From the NCBI GenBank assembly GCA_013298595.1, contig JAAFIG010000005.1, forward strand, positions 97,544 to 161,543: 64,000 nucleotides of DNA, read 5' to 3'. The notes below the pieces were generated by a model. The model had not been told where the DNA came from, ran no database searches, and was given only the letters and a program-made list of their open reading frames with translations. A program made the translations under genes and the position numbers. Numbering within the stretch: the stretch's first letter is position 1; the number at the start of each line of letters is the position of its first letter. Shown piece after piece: positions 41,855 through 50,684 of this stretch. Source of the DNA: Deinococcales bacterium (GTDB lineage Bacteria > Deinococcota > Deinococci > Deinococcales > JAAFIG01).

Positions 41855-43117
41855 ATGAAAAAGTGGCTATTAGTGGCACTCGGTGCTGTTGCAGCAGGTA
41901 CAGCAGCAGTTGTAGCGCAAAGCGGTGCAACAGGTAATTTGGTTTATAACTCGCAAGCATCTGACCCAGCTCCACGTAAATTCGACGAAGATCAAGTCGC
42001 AATTTTCAAAAAGCAATACCCAGGTATCAACATGACACATAACATTGTTGATATTGAAGGTTTCAAAACAGCTATTCGCACTTACTTGGCTTCGGATAAT
42101 CCACCAGACGTGCTGACTTGGTACGCTGGTAACCGTATGCGTGCCTTTGCGGAACGTGGTTTAGCGGCTGATATTAGCGATGTCTGGACAAAAAATGGTT
42201 GGACAAAGTCATTCCCTAAAGGTATGCAGGAACTTTCTAAATCCGAAGGTAAATTTGTTTTCGTGCCAACCAACTATTACTGGTGGGCAATGTACTATCG
42301 CAAAGATACCTTTGCTAAACTTGGCTTAAAAGAAGCTACTTCATGGACTCAACTGCTTGGGCTGTGCGACAAACTTAATGCCGCAGGTATCACACCAATC
42401 GTAACGGGAAGCAAATTCCTCTGGCCTCTTGGTGGTTGGTTTGATTTCCTCAACATGCGTGTCAACGGACCAAAATTCCACTTTGACGTAACCGATGGAA
42501 AAATCCCATACACTGATGCTCGAGTTCGTAAAGTCTTTACCTACTGGAAGCAACTAATGGATCGTAAGTGCTTCAACTCCGATAGCGCTTCCTTAGATTG
42601 GCACGAAGCTGCTGCACTGATGACAGCTACCGAACCAAAAGGTGGTATGTTCTTAATTGGTGATTTCATCCGCGACCAATGGAAAGACGGCAACGAAAAA
42701 ACCCAACTTGATTTCTTCCGTTTCCCAATAATTAACAGCCAAGTTCCAGTGGGTGAAGAAGCACCAACCGACGGTTACTTCTTGCCAGCCAAAGCCAAAA
42801 ACCTTGACAACGCCAAATTATTCCTCGGTTTTATTGGTTCTAAAGAACTTATGGAAAAAGGTGTTAAAGAACTTGGTCGTCTTGCCCCACGCAGCGATGT
42901 AGACCCAGCTTTGTATGCCAGTAAGCCACAAATTGCTAAAGCCCAAGCCACGATTATTGGTAAAGCCGATGCAATTGCACAATTCTACGACCGTGACACC
43001 GACCCAGAAATGGCAAATATCGGTATGAAAGGTTTCCAAGAATTTATGTCCAACCCAGGTGCTTTGGATAGCATCCTCAAGCGCTTAGAAGCTGCTCGTG
43101 TTCGTATTTTCAAATAA
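41855..43117 (+). CDS. Sugar ABC transporter substrate-binding protein
   Basis: A 420-aa exported extracellular solute-binding protein (family 1) with a signal peptide (residues 1-21, ending VVA-Q). It has the typical FVPTNYYWWAMYYRKDTFAKLGL and GDFIRDQWK segments. Binds an oligosaccharide or monosaccharide for the two permeases that follow. Strong SD AGGAGG. Contains only one CTCGAG and uses a more regular codon set, as expected for a very highly expressed gene. A GC-rich hairpin follows. Confidence 0.94.
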   Translation: MKKWLLVALGAVAAGTAAVVAQSGATGNLVYNSQASDPAPRKFDEDQVAIFKKQYPGINMTHNIVDIEGFKTAIRTYLASDNPPDVLTWYAGNRMRAFAERGLAADISDVWTKNGWTKSFPKGMQELSKSEGKFVFVPTNYYWWAMYYRKDTFAKLGLKEATSWTQLLGLCDKLNAAGITPIVTGSKFLWPLGGWFDFLNMRVNGPKFHFDVTDGKIPYTDARVRKVFTYWKQLMDRKCFNSDSASLDWHEAAALMTATEPKGGMFLIGDFIRDQWKDGNEKTQLDFFRFPIINSQVPVGEEAPTDGYFLPAKAKNLDNAKLFLGFIGSKELMEKGVKELGRLAPRSDVDPALYASKPQIAKAQATIIGKADAIAQFYDRDTDPEMANIGMKGFQEFMSNPGALDSILKRLEAARVRIFK

Positions 43118-43135
43118 AGCCTTCTCGTAATAGAT

Positions 43136-43170
43136 GCCCCGCCCTCCACATCGGGGGCGGGGTTTTCTTT
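43136..43170 (+). terminator. Intercistronic attenuator hairpin
   Basis: GCCCCGCCC / GGGCGGGG with a TTTTCTTT tail, between the binding-protein and permease genes. This position is classic for keeping binding-protein mRNA in excess over permease mRNA. Confidence 0.88.
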
Positions 43171-43194
43171 CCATAACTCGAGAAAGGGGTTTAC

Positions 43195-44115
43195 ATGGTG
43201 CAAGTTCCAGTGCGAACCATCAATCGACAGCAACGTGCACAACGTCAGTTTTTAACTATTTTATCATTTCTTGCGTTGCCATTAATTCTCTATACTGTGT
43301 GGGTCATTTATCCAACCTTCCAGACGTTGTTACTCTCTGTCACCGATTGGGATGGATTGTCAAAAACATGGAATTATGTGGGTGCTGAAAATTTCAATCG
43401 TTTATTTAGCGAAGACCCTTTTCGCAAATCTATTATCAATAATATCCTTTGGATTATTGTATTTATTACTATTCCACCAGCTGCTGGACTGGGTTTAGCC
43501 ATGGTGCTTAATACCGATGTCAAATACGACCGCTTCCTGAAAACAGCGTATTACTTGCCATTGGTATTAGCAACTGTGGTTGCAGCTGTGGTTTGGGCAC
43601 AAGGTATTTACAATCCACGCACAGGTTTAATCAATACGATATTATCGCTGTTTATTGGTAAATCAGCTTTTGAAATCGAATGGTTAGGCAATCCTAACCT
43701 TGCTATTTGGAGTGTTATTGCCGTAGCCGTATGGCGACAAGTCGGCTATGTGATGATTCTCTACTTGGCTGGCTTAAAAACTGTGGATGCCGAAGTACTC
43801 GAGGCAGCCAAAATGGATGGAGCCGAAGGCTGGACACTCTTTCGGTACATGGTCTTCCCAATGCTTGCACCAGTTACCACCATCGTCGTTGTGATCAGCA
43901 TCATAGATAGTTTACGCTCCTTTGATATGGTCAACATCATGACTCGAGGTAACCCATTTGACTCGAGTAATGTGCTGGCTAATTACATGTATTTATCCTT
44001 CGAGGATTACAAGATGGGTTATGCAGCCAGTATTGCTGTGGTGCTATTTGCCATAAGCTTAGTCTTTATTTTCTTGTACTTACGAGAAGTGATGCGACAG
44101 GAGGAAGCAGCATGA
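43195..44115 (+). CDS. Sugar ABC transporter permease (MalF type)
   Basis: A 306-aa inner-membrane protein with six hydrophobic segments and the EAA loop EVLEAAKMDGAEGWTLFRYMVFP, which contacts the ATPase. Partner of the following MalG-type permease (4-bp ATGA overlap). Start ATG 43195 lies behind an AGAAAGGGG SD. Confidence 0.94.
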   Translation: MVQVPVRTINRQQRAQRQFLTILSFLALPLILYTVWVIYPTFQTLLLSVTDWDGLSKTWNYVGAENFNRLFSEDPFRKSIINNILWIIVFITIPPAAGLGLAMVLNTDVKYDRFLKTAYYLPLVLATVVAAVVWAQGIYNPRTGLINTILSLFIGKSAFEIEWLGNPNLAIWSVIAVAVWRQVGYVMILYLAGLKTVDAEVLEAAKMDGAEGWTLFRYMVFPMLAPVTTIVVVISIIDSLRSFDMVNIMTRGNPFDSSNVLANYMYLSFEDYKMGYAASIAVVLFAISLVFIFLYLREVMRQEEAA

Positions 44116-44984
44116 GCGCCACAGTACAAGAAATGCGAAGTATCGCCACGAAAAAAGAGAAGAAAAGAGGAGTGCATCCAGTCATTCTAGCAATCGTCTG
44201 GATTGGTGCATTCGTTTGGTTGATACCCATTGCAGGGGCTGTACTCACCAGTTTGCGTGGCTTTGACGACTTTAATGCTCGAGGTTTCTGGAGTATCCCT
44301 GAATCTTTGACCCTAGACAATTACGTGCGTGCATGGGGTCGAATGGGTATCAATCGGTACTTGCTTAATAGCTTTGTGATCACTATCCCATCGTTAATTG
44401 GTTGTGTGATGTTGGCAAGTATGTGTTCATATGCCTTGGTGCGATTTCAGTTCAAACTGGCTAAACCACTGTACTTTATGTTTGTTGGTGGATTACTTTT
44501 GCCTTTTCAAATGTTGCTGCTACCTGTGTTCAAACTGAGCAACGATTTTGGTATTTATAACACTTACTGGGCACTGATTTTCTTTCACACTGCTTTCCAA
44601 CTTGCCTTTAGTACCTTTGTTCTGCGTAACTTTATGAAAACAGTACCAGCCAGTTTATTTGAAAGCGCCATGATAGACGGCGCAGGAGAATGGACAATTT
44701 TCTTACGAATCGCTTTTCCACTCATGCTGCCCGGTATTGCCAGTCTAGCTACCCTCGAGTTCACATGGATTTTTAACGATTACCTCTGGGCTTTGGTACT
44801 GGTGACTGACAACGCCTTAAAACCAATCACCACTGGTTTAGCCAATTTACGAGGGCAATTTACCACCGATTACCCTTTAATTGTGGCTGGTAGTATTCTT
44901 GCCTGCACCCCAACGTTAATTGTTTTCTTTGCCTTGCAACGCTACTTCATTGGTGGTTTAACTGTTGGCGCAACCAAAGGTTAA
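44112..44984 (+). CDS. Sugar ABC transporter permease (MalG type)
   Basis: A 290-aa permease with a basic N-terminus, six hydrophobic segments and the EAA loop SLFESAMIDGAGEWTIFLRIAFPL. With the MalF-type partner it forms the channel. No ATPase gene follows, so a shared MsmK/MsiK-type ATPase encoded elsewhere is probably used. Confidence 0.94.
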   Translation: MSATVQEMRSIATKKEKKRGVHPVILAIVWIGAFVWLIPIAGAVLTSLRGFDDFNARGFWSIPESLTLDNYVRAWGRMGINRYLLNSFVITIPSLIGCVMLASMCSYALVRFQFKLAKPLYFMFVGGLLLPFQMLLLPVFKLSNDFGIYNTYWALIFFHTAFQLAFSTFVLRNFMKTVPASLFESAMIDGAGEWTIFLRIAFPLMLPGIASLATLEFTWIFNDYLWALVLVTDNALKPITTGLANLRGQFTTDYPLIVAGSILACTPTLIVFFALQRYFIGGLTVGATKG

Positions 44985-45001
44985 ACCTTATCCTGCACAA
45001 C

Positions 45002-45037
45002 AAAAATACGACTGCTCGAGGTAGCAGTCGTATTTTT
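45002..45037 (+). terminator. Terminator of the sugar ABC operon
   Basis: AAAAATACGACTGCT / AGCAGTCGTATTTTT, a 15-bp perfect stem. The 6-nt loop and its flank form CTCGAG (45015-45020). Confidence 0.93.
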
Positions 45038-45110
45038 ATAGCTCGAGCCAAAATCCAGTCACGCTCCAGTCACGCACCCTTGGGTAAGGTACAGCCAAGG
45101 AGAACAACCC

Positions 45111-45308
45111 ATGCGAAAAAAATCCCCAGAATACTTACGACGTGCCAAGCAACGATTCCTCGAGGGCTTATGGTATCGAACACCTATCGAAGCTGTTGAA
45201 GCAGGTAAACGTACCCTCGAGCAATGGGCGGATATCCTGAGCGAAGAACGTGAACTCGAGCGGCGCACTGCTAGAATTGCTGAGGTTGCAGTGCACTATC
45301 TCGAGTAA
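45111..45308 (+). CDS. 65-aa charged helical protein, unknown
   Basis: A small, highly charged protein (MRKKSPEYLRRAKQRFLEGL...LSEERELERRTARI) predicted to be almost wholly helical. SD AAGGAG 8 nt before the ATG. The 198-bp gene carries four CTCGAG sites, so it has long been resident in this genome. An 11-bp direct repeat TCCAGTCACGC (two adjacent copies, ~45054-45075) lies upstream. I do not recognise it; nucleic-acid or ribosome binding is possible from the charge. Confidence 0.6.
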   Translation: MRKKSPEYLRRAKQRFLEGLWYRTPIEAVEAGKRTLEQWADILSEERELERRTARIAEVAVHYLE

Positions 45309-45313
45309 AAAAT

Positions 45314-45340
45314 ACCGACCTTGAAAACTTCAAGGTCGGT
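45314..45340. terminator. Bidirectional hairpin between the small gene and alaS
   Basis: ACCGACCTTG / CAAGGTCGGT, a 10-bp stem with a 7-nt loop, with A/T runs on both sides; ends both convergent transcripts. Confidence 0.8.
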
Positions 45341-45352
45341 TTACGAAAAAAA

Positions 45353-48055
45353 TTAGTTAAAAACGGTCTCGAGTGCAGCCAGTGCCGCACTGACATCTTT
45401 AATACCACCCGCTTGTGCCATGGCTGGGCTGCCACCGCCATTGCCACCACCTGCTTGGGCAAGTTTACGAATAATATCGCCAGCTTTGATGCCTTTGCTG
45501 TTTGCTTCTTTGGAAACTTTGACCACAATACCGCCACCTGAACCAACCACAACAATATCAGCTTTGCTTTTGTCCATCAGATCGTCCGCCGCAGTTTTCA
45601 AGGCTGCACCTTCGACTCCCTCGAGTTGTAATCGAGCCGCTTTGAAGCCAGCAATCTCGAGGCTGTCCACATTTGCGCCCCCAGCAGTTTGGGCGCGAAC
45701 CACAGCGGCTTTGAGGTTAGCAATTTCTTTGGCAGCCACTTTTTGTTCATCGAATAATTTTTCTAAGCGCTCAGGTAATTGCTCTGGGGTGGTGGTTAAG
45801 GCTCGAGCGGCGTTTTTCAATTGTTCGATAGCAGAGCGCGTGTATTGCACAGCTGCTTCACCACAAAGAGCTTCGATACGGCGCACGCCTGCTTTGATAC
45901 TTTCTTCGGAAACAATTACAAAGCTGCCAATTGAACCTGTGCTTGGCACATGTGTACCACCGCAGAGTTCTTTGCTCGAGATTTGTTTGACACTGTCTAA
46001 AATACCAATGCTCGAGACATCACCGTTTACGCTAACCACTCGGACAACATCGCCGTATTTTTCGCCGAATAATGCCATAGCACCTGTTTTACGGGCAGCT
46101 TCCAGACTCATATTTTCGGCGCTGACACTAAAATCAGCTTGAATCCAACGATTAACCAGCATTTCAACTTTGCTCAGGTCGTCGCTCGAGACGCTTTCGG
46201 CATGGGTGAAATCAAATCGTAAGCGATCTGGTGCCACATACGAACCCGCTTGGTTAACACTCGAGCCAAGCACAGCACGCAGGGCAGCTTGCAATAAGTG
46301 GGTGGCTGTGTGGTGCCGTTCTGTGGCGCGGCGAGCAGATGTTTCGACACTGGCTTGGACGTTATCCTCGAGTTTGATTGTGCCACGTAAAATCGTGCCT
46401 TCGTGAACAAAAACCCCTTGAGCAGTTTTGAAAGTGTTTGCCACAGCAATTTCTCCGCTTTGCATCGCCGAAATTGTCCAGTGCAACATGCCAGTATCAC
46501 CGATTTGACCGCCGCCCTCAGCATAAAATGGCGTGGACTCGAGAATAATTTGTACCAATGCGCCTTCGCTGGCACTCGAGACAAGTTCGTCATTGGCAAC
46601 AATACCAATCACTTTGGCAGTGGTTTGGGTACTCGAGTAACCGACAAAATCGGTGGCAGCAATACTCTCGAGTAGATTGCTTTGCCCTTCAAATAAGCCG
46701 CGCTTAAATTTGCTGGCACCTCGAGCCAAGGCTTGGGCTTTTTTTAGCGCAGCTTTGTAGCCGTCTTCGTCTACGCTAACCCCACGTTCTTCGACAATTT
46801 CTTTGGTTAAATCCAGTGGAAAACCAAAAGTATCATAGAGCGTAAACGCGTCATCACCCGAGAGTACATCACCTGATTTTTTGTGCTCGAGTAATTTCTC
46901 GAGGCGAATAATACCTTTGCCAAGGGTTTCAAGAAAACTGGTTTCCTCGAGTCTGATTTGTTTCGCCACACTTTCGGCAGCGCCAACCAGTTCTGGATAA
47001 GCCACTCCTAGGGTTTCGACAACAATTGGTACAAGTGTGTAAAGAATCGGTTCTTTTAAGCCAAGCAAATACGCATGACGGCTGGCACGACGCATGACTT
47101 TACGCACCACATACTCGCGTTCGCCAGTGCCAAAGGTGACTCCATCAGTTAATGTCATGGTGACCATCCGAAGATGCTCGGCAATCACTCGGTGCGAAAC
47201 ACTTTTGGTGCCTTGGTATGGCTTGCCCGACATTTTGACAACGGCACTAATCAAGGGTTTGAAATCGTCAGTGTCGTACAAATCAGCTACATCCTGAGCG
47301 ATCAGTACCGCCCGAATTAACCCAAGCCCAGTATCAATGTTGCGCCGTCCCAAATCCTCGAGCGCGCCCGTTCCATCTTCGCCATCGGAACGGTTATAGC
47401 CTGGGAAAACCAAATTCCAAAACTCGAGAAAACGATCAGATTCAGGGTTTTTAGCATAATCTTCCCAAGTATCGGTGCCGAATGCTTCGCCGCGATCATA
47501 AAAAATTTCGGAACACGGACCACACGGACCGTTCGGACCTTTTTTCGGTGCATTCTGCGGCCAGAAATTCTCGTCAGCATCGAAACGATTGACTCGAGAT
47601 GGGTCTAAACCAACATTTTTTGTCCAGTATTCAAAAGCTTCTTCGTCGTCTTTGTAAATGGTCACATAAATTTTATTGCCATCAAAACCAAGCCACTGCG
47701 GGTCAGTAATAAATTCCCATGCCCATTCAATAGCTTCTTTTTTGAAGTAACTATCGAAACTAAAATTACCCATCATTTCAAAAAAAGAGCAGTGCCGTAG
47801 CGTCCGCCCGACGTTTTCGATATCACCAATCCGAATCACTTTTTGAGCCGTGGTCACCCGTTTCCATTCGCCTTCAACCCCAGCAAATTTAGCAGGTGCG
47901 CCAACAAATTGCGGCTTAAACTGCGACATACCTGCCACACTAAACATCAGCGTAGGATCGGTATACACAGGAATTGGATGCGAAGGAAAACGCAAATGTC
48001 CTTTGGACTCAAAAAAAGACAAATATTTTTCACGGATTTGGGAAGTAGATAACAT
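45353..48055 (-). CDS. alaS: Alanyl-tRNA synthetase
   Basis: Charges tRNA-Ala. The 900-aa protein has all domains in order: the class II catalytic core (YLSFFESKGH, NVGRTLRHCSFFEMMGNFSFDSYFK), the editing domain with HHTATHLL and the zinc Cys/His segment CGGTHV, and a C-terminal DHHA1/C-Ala region with GGGNGGGSPAMAQAGG. The ATG at 48055 gives the family N-terminus MLSTSQIREKYLSFF; the frame is open 36 bp upstream but this is not used. Divergent from the PhyH gene. Confidence 0.97.
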   Translation of the reverse strand: MLSTSQIREKYLSFFESKGHLRFPSHPIPVYTDPTLMFSVAGMSQFKPQFVGAPAKFAGVEGEWKRVTTAQKVIRIGDIENVGRTLRHCSFFEMMGNFSFDSYFKKEAIEWAWEFITDPQWLGFDGNKIYVTIYKDDEEAFEYWTKNVGLDPSRVNRFDADENFWPQNAPKKGPNGPCGPCSEIFYDRGEAFGTDTWEDYAKNPESDRFLEFWNLVFPGYNRSDGEDGTGALEDLGRRNIDTGLGLIRAVLIAQDVADLYDTDDFKPLISAVVKMSGKPYQGTKSVSHRVIAEHLRMVTMTLTDGVTFGTGEREYVVRKVMRRASRHAYLLGLKEPILYTLVPIVVETLGVAYPELVGAAESVAKQIRLEETSFLETLGKGIIRLEKLLEHKKSGDVLSGDDAFTLYDTFGFPLDLTKEIVEERGVSVDEDGYKAALKKAQALARGASKFKRGLFEGQSNLLESIAATDFVGYSSTQTTAKVIGIVANDELVSSASEGALVQIILESTPFYAEGGGQIGDTGMLHWTISAMQSGEIAVANTFKTAQGVFVHEGTILRGTIKLEDNVQASVETSARRATERHHTATHLLQAALRAVLGSSVNQAGSYVAPDRLRFDFTHAESVSSDDLSKVEMLVNRWIQADFSVSAENMSLEAARKTGAMALFGEKYGDVVRVVSVNGDVSSIGILDSVKQISSKELCGGTHVPSTGSIGSFVIVSEESIKAGVRRIEALCGEAAVQYTRSAIEQLKNAARALTTTPEQLPERLEKLFDEQKVAAKEIANLKAAVVRAQTAGGANVDSLEIAGFKAARLQLEGVEGAALKTAADDLMDKSKADIVVVGSGGGIVVKVSKEANSKGIKAGDIIRKLAQAGGGNGGGSPAMAQAGGIKDVSAALAALETVFN

Positions 48056-48113
48056 AACCTGCCGAGTGTACCAAACCTCGAGACAAAACAAAACGCAAAA
48101 TAGCCTATTGTCT

Positions 48114-49004
48114 ATGTGCTACGATTTGCCTCAAGAACCCATGAACAGAACCATCGCCGAATTACCCAAACTGGCGTGCCGAGACCATATCCTCGAGACA
48201 ACACCCAACCGCCTTGGTTGGCTTGAAACAGTACCAAAACATGAACAACAAAACCGTGATGCACTCTGGTTGCGCTTGAAAACAGACGGGTACTTATTCA
48301 TCAAAAATGCCATACCCCGTACCGCTTCACTCGAGTTTCGGCAATACTACTTTGTAGCTTTACAAAGCACAGGTTTACTCGAACCAACCACCAACCCCAA
48401 AGATGGCATTGCAGCTCGAGCCGAATTTGACCGCGCCATGCTACGAAAAATATTATTTGAAGAGATTGTTTCAGGAGCCACCTACGCAGCATTTTGCGAA
48501 TCTATTCGCAGTTTTTTTACTTGGTTATTCGACAGCCAAGTCCATCTGCACCAACGCAAACTGATTCGTCACGCTCGAGTGGACGAAACATGGGTTACAC
48601 CTGCCCATTACGACCTTGTGTACTTACGCGAAGGCACCAAAAATTTGTTATCTGCCTGGATACCACTCGGCGACTGCCCCGTCGAACGAGGCGGACTCAC
48701 CTACCTCGAGCGAAGTCACAAACACTACGCCATCCAAGACCAACTCGAGAACGGACAACGCCGCGCCGAACACATCAGTTACGACCTACCAGCCCTTGCC
48801 AACCAACTCGAGTCACGCTGGTTAATTGCCGATTACCAAGCAGGCGATATGGTCGTACACAGCCCGTACTTACTTCACGCCAGCTTAAACAACATAGACC
48901 CAAACAATGCCATGCGATTATCCACCGATATTCGTTACCAACCATTGCACGAAACCATAGATCCACGCTGGCAGAATCATTGGCATGAAGATGATGGGTT
49001 ATGA
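48114..49004 (+). CDS. Phytanoyl-CoA dioxygenase (PhyH)-family protein
   Basis: A 296-aa Fe(II)/2-oxoglutarate dioxygenase-like protein. AHYDLVYLREG provides the HxD ligands, PLGDCPVERGGLTYLERSHK is the family core and DMVVHSPYLLHASLNN gives the distal His. The substrate may be a lipid, alcohol or secondary metabolite; neighbours do not decide. ATG 48114 is 7 nt from TAGCCT; an ATG at 48141 is also possible. Confidence 0.85.
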   Translation: MCYDLPQEPMNRTIAELPKLACRDHILETTPNRLGWLETVPKHEQQNRDALWLRLKTDGYLFIKNAIPRTASLEFRQYYFVALQSTGLLEPTTNPKDGIAARAEFDRAMLRKILFEEIVSGATYAAFCESIRSFFTWLFDSQVHLHQRKLIRHARVDETWVTPAHYDLVYLREGTKNLLSAWIPLGDCPVERGGLTYLERSHKHYAIQDQLENGQRRAEHISYDLPALANQLESRWLIADYQAGDMVVHSPYLLHASLNNIDPNNAMRLSTDIRYQPLHETIDPRWQNHWHEDDGL

Positions 49005-49013
49005 AATACCGCT

Positions 49014-49174
49014 CTACCCCTCTGATGCGCCTCGCTCGTCACCTCCCCAAACTTCGTTTGGGAGAGGCTTTTGAGGCATTTAGTGCTTGTGCTCAGGTTT
49101 TAAGTTCTTAGCCTCCCCAAATGCTCGGCATTTGGGGAGGTGGCAAGGAGCGAAGCGACGCGTCGGAGGGGTAG
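49014..49174. repeat. Pair of ~60-bp inverted palindromic repeats next to a DUF559 gene
   Basis: Left copy 49014-49068 and right copy 49111-49174 are inverted relative to each other (CTACCCCTC-GA-GCG...CACCTCCCCAAA). Each also folds on itself (CCTCCCCAAA / TTTGGGGAGG). The whole can form a large hairpin or cruciform after phyH and after the DUF559 gene. The element is of a type commonly seen around DUF559 genes in other bacteria (from memory). Confidence 0.85.
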
Positions 49175-49182
49175 TATGCTTT

Positions 49183-49518
49183 TTATCTTTTAATGCCAAC
49201 TTCTTGGAGACAATCAATGACTGATTGCAACTCCTCGAGTACAGTGCGATTTTCAAAGCGAATAATTTTGATGCCATGTTGCTCGAGTATTGTGGTGCGT
49301 GCGTTGTCTCGAGCGATACCTTCTGGGGTGTAGTGGTGTGCGCCGTCGAGTTCAATGCCGAGTTTTAGTTTGGCACAGTAGAAATCGAGGATGAAACCTG
49401 CGAGTACATGTTGTCGGCGTATTTTGGGTTTGCAGTATCGCAGGTGTTCGTACCAGAGGTGTTGTTCGGCTCGCGTGGCAGTTTTTCGTAATGCTCGAGC
49501 CAGTGGCGTGAGGTTCAT
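49183..49518 (-). CDS. DUF559 (VSR-like endonuclease fold) protein
   Basis: A 111-aa protein with the DUF559 pattern RATRAEQHLWYEHLRY, IRRQHVLAGFILDFYC and KLGIELDGAHHY. The D..ExD arrangement is that of PD-(D/E)xK/very-short-patch-repair-like nucleases. ATG 49518 overlaps the SDR stop (ATGA). Its 3' end abuts the paired inverted repeats, with only 8 bp between. Possibly the repeats and the gene belong to one non-autonomous or domesticated element. Confidence 0.88.
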   Translation of the reverse strand: MNLTPLARALRKTATRAEQHLWYEHLRYCKPKIRRQHVLAGFILDFYCAKLKLGIELDGAHHYTPEGIARDNARTTILEQHGIKIIRFENRTVLEELQSVIDCLQEVGIKR

Positions 49519-50297
49519 GACAGGACTGTGCCACCATCTATGTTGATGCCTTGTCCTGTGATGGCTGCGGCGTGGTTTGAGCATAAGAACACGGCGAGGG
49601 CGGCAACTTCTTCGCTTGCAACCATGCGTCCAAGGGGTACGTCTTTGATCAGGCTTTTGGTGGCTTCTTCTCGAGTGCGCCCCGTTTTTTCGATGATATT
49701 TTGAATGGTTTGTTCAACCATTTCGGTGTGTACCCAGCCCGGGCAGATGGCGTTGACGGTAATATTTTTGCTGGCGTAATCAAGGGCAACACTGCGGGTT
49801 AGTCCAAGCATGGCGTGTTTGCTAGCGTTGTAGGCAGCACTGTATCGCAAACCTGCTTTGGCGGCGATACTGGCGATGTTGATGATGCGCCCCCAGCCTT
49901 GGGATACCATGCCGTCTATGGTCAGTTGCATCAGTTTCATGGCGGATTCAACATTGACGCGTTGAATTTTTTGCCACAGCGCTTCGTCCATATCGGTAAA
50001 TTTAATCCCTTGGGTGATGCCAGCGTTGTTAATCAGGATGTCTACATGCCCAAATTCGGCGGTGGCTCTCGAGATTAAAGTGTTTAAACTGCTAAAATCT
50101 GCAATATCGGCTGGGACGGCGATGGCTTTTTTGCCTTTGGTGGTGATCTCTGCGACCAATGCCTCGAGTTCAGTTTGGCTGCGAGCTGTGACAATAATAT
50201 CTGCACCTACGTCGGCGAGGGCAAGGGCTGTGGCTCGTCCGATACCTCGAGATGCGCCGGTAATCAGGGCAGATTTTCCTGTTAAATCTATTTGCAT
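49515..50297 (-). CDS. Short-chain dehydrogenase/reductase (SDR, FabG-like)
   Basis: A 260-aa classical SDR: GASRGIGRATALALA (cofactor loop), NNAG (in LINNAGIT), the Ser of NIASIAAK and YNASK as the catalytic Tyr/Lys. FabG-like 3-oxoacyl reductase or 3-hydroxybutyrate dehydrogenase are both possible; the nearby QOR and lipid genes fit either. It starts 9 bp after the PH-domain gene ends. Confidence 0.92.
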   Translation of the reverse strand: MQIDLTGKSALITGASRGIGRATALALADVGADIIVTARSQTELEALVAEITTKGKKAIAVPADIADFSSLNTLISRATAEFGHVDILINNAGITQGIKFTDMDEALWQKIQRVNVESAMKLMQLTIDGMVSQGWGRIINIASIAAKAGLRYSAAYNASKHAMLGLTRSVALDYASKNITVNAICPGWVHTEMVEQTIQNIIEKTGRTREEATKSLIKDVPLGRMVASEEVAALAVFLCSNHAAAITGQGINIDGGTVLS

Positions 50298-50306
50298 AAC
50301 ATTCCT

Positions 50307-50681
50307 TTAGAGCACAGCTTGGCTGAGCATTTTGTAGACGGTATCGATGTCTTCGCCTTTACGAAACGATAATGAAATGGGTGCTGATTGCCCGACCACC
50401 CAGAGTTTAATTTCTGCGTCTAGGTCTAGCATCCCAGCATTTTCTTTGGAAAAACTCGAGATGCGGTTGTAAGGAATGGTCAGGGTTTCGATTTTAGAAC
50501 CGGTTAAACCTTGTTTGTTGACAAAGATCACGCGTTTGTTGGTAAAAACAAATTGGTCACGAATCAATTTATACCCAGCAATAATGGTTTCTTCGGGGAT
50601 TAACAAATTGCCATAATCCTTCTCGAGTTGCTGCAAACTAACACCACTGGCATGACCGAGTAACCCACTGAGTAATCCCAT
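50307..50681 (-). CDS. Bacterial PH-domain protein
   Basis: A 124-aa protein matching the bPH_1/DUF1696-type pleckstrin-homology domain: YKLIRDQFVFTNKRVIFVNKQG, IETLTIPYNRISSFSKENAG and a C-terminal helix. Function unknown in bacteria. Sits between QOR and SDR in one operon with 3- and 9-bp gaps. Confidence 0.88.
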   Translation of the reverse strand: MGLLSGLLGHASGVSLQQLEKDYGNLLIPEETIIAGYKLIRDQFVFTNKRVIFVNKQGLTGSKIETLTIPYNRISSFSKENAGMLDLDAEIKLWVVGQSAPISLSFRKGEDIDTVYKMLSQAVL

Positions 50682-50684
50682 GAT

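Noticed and set aside
47850..48113. Extension of the PhyH gene into alaS
   Set aside because: It is antisense to the conserved alaS N-terminus; a -10 lies just before 48114.
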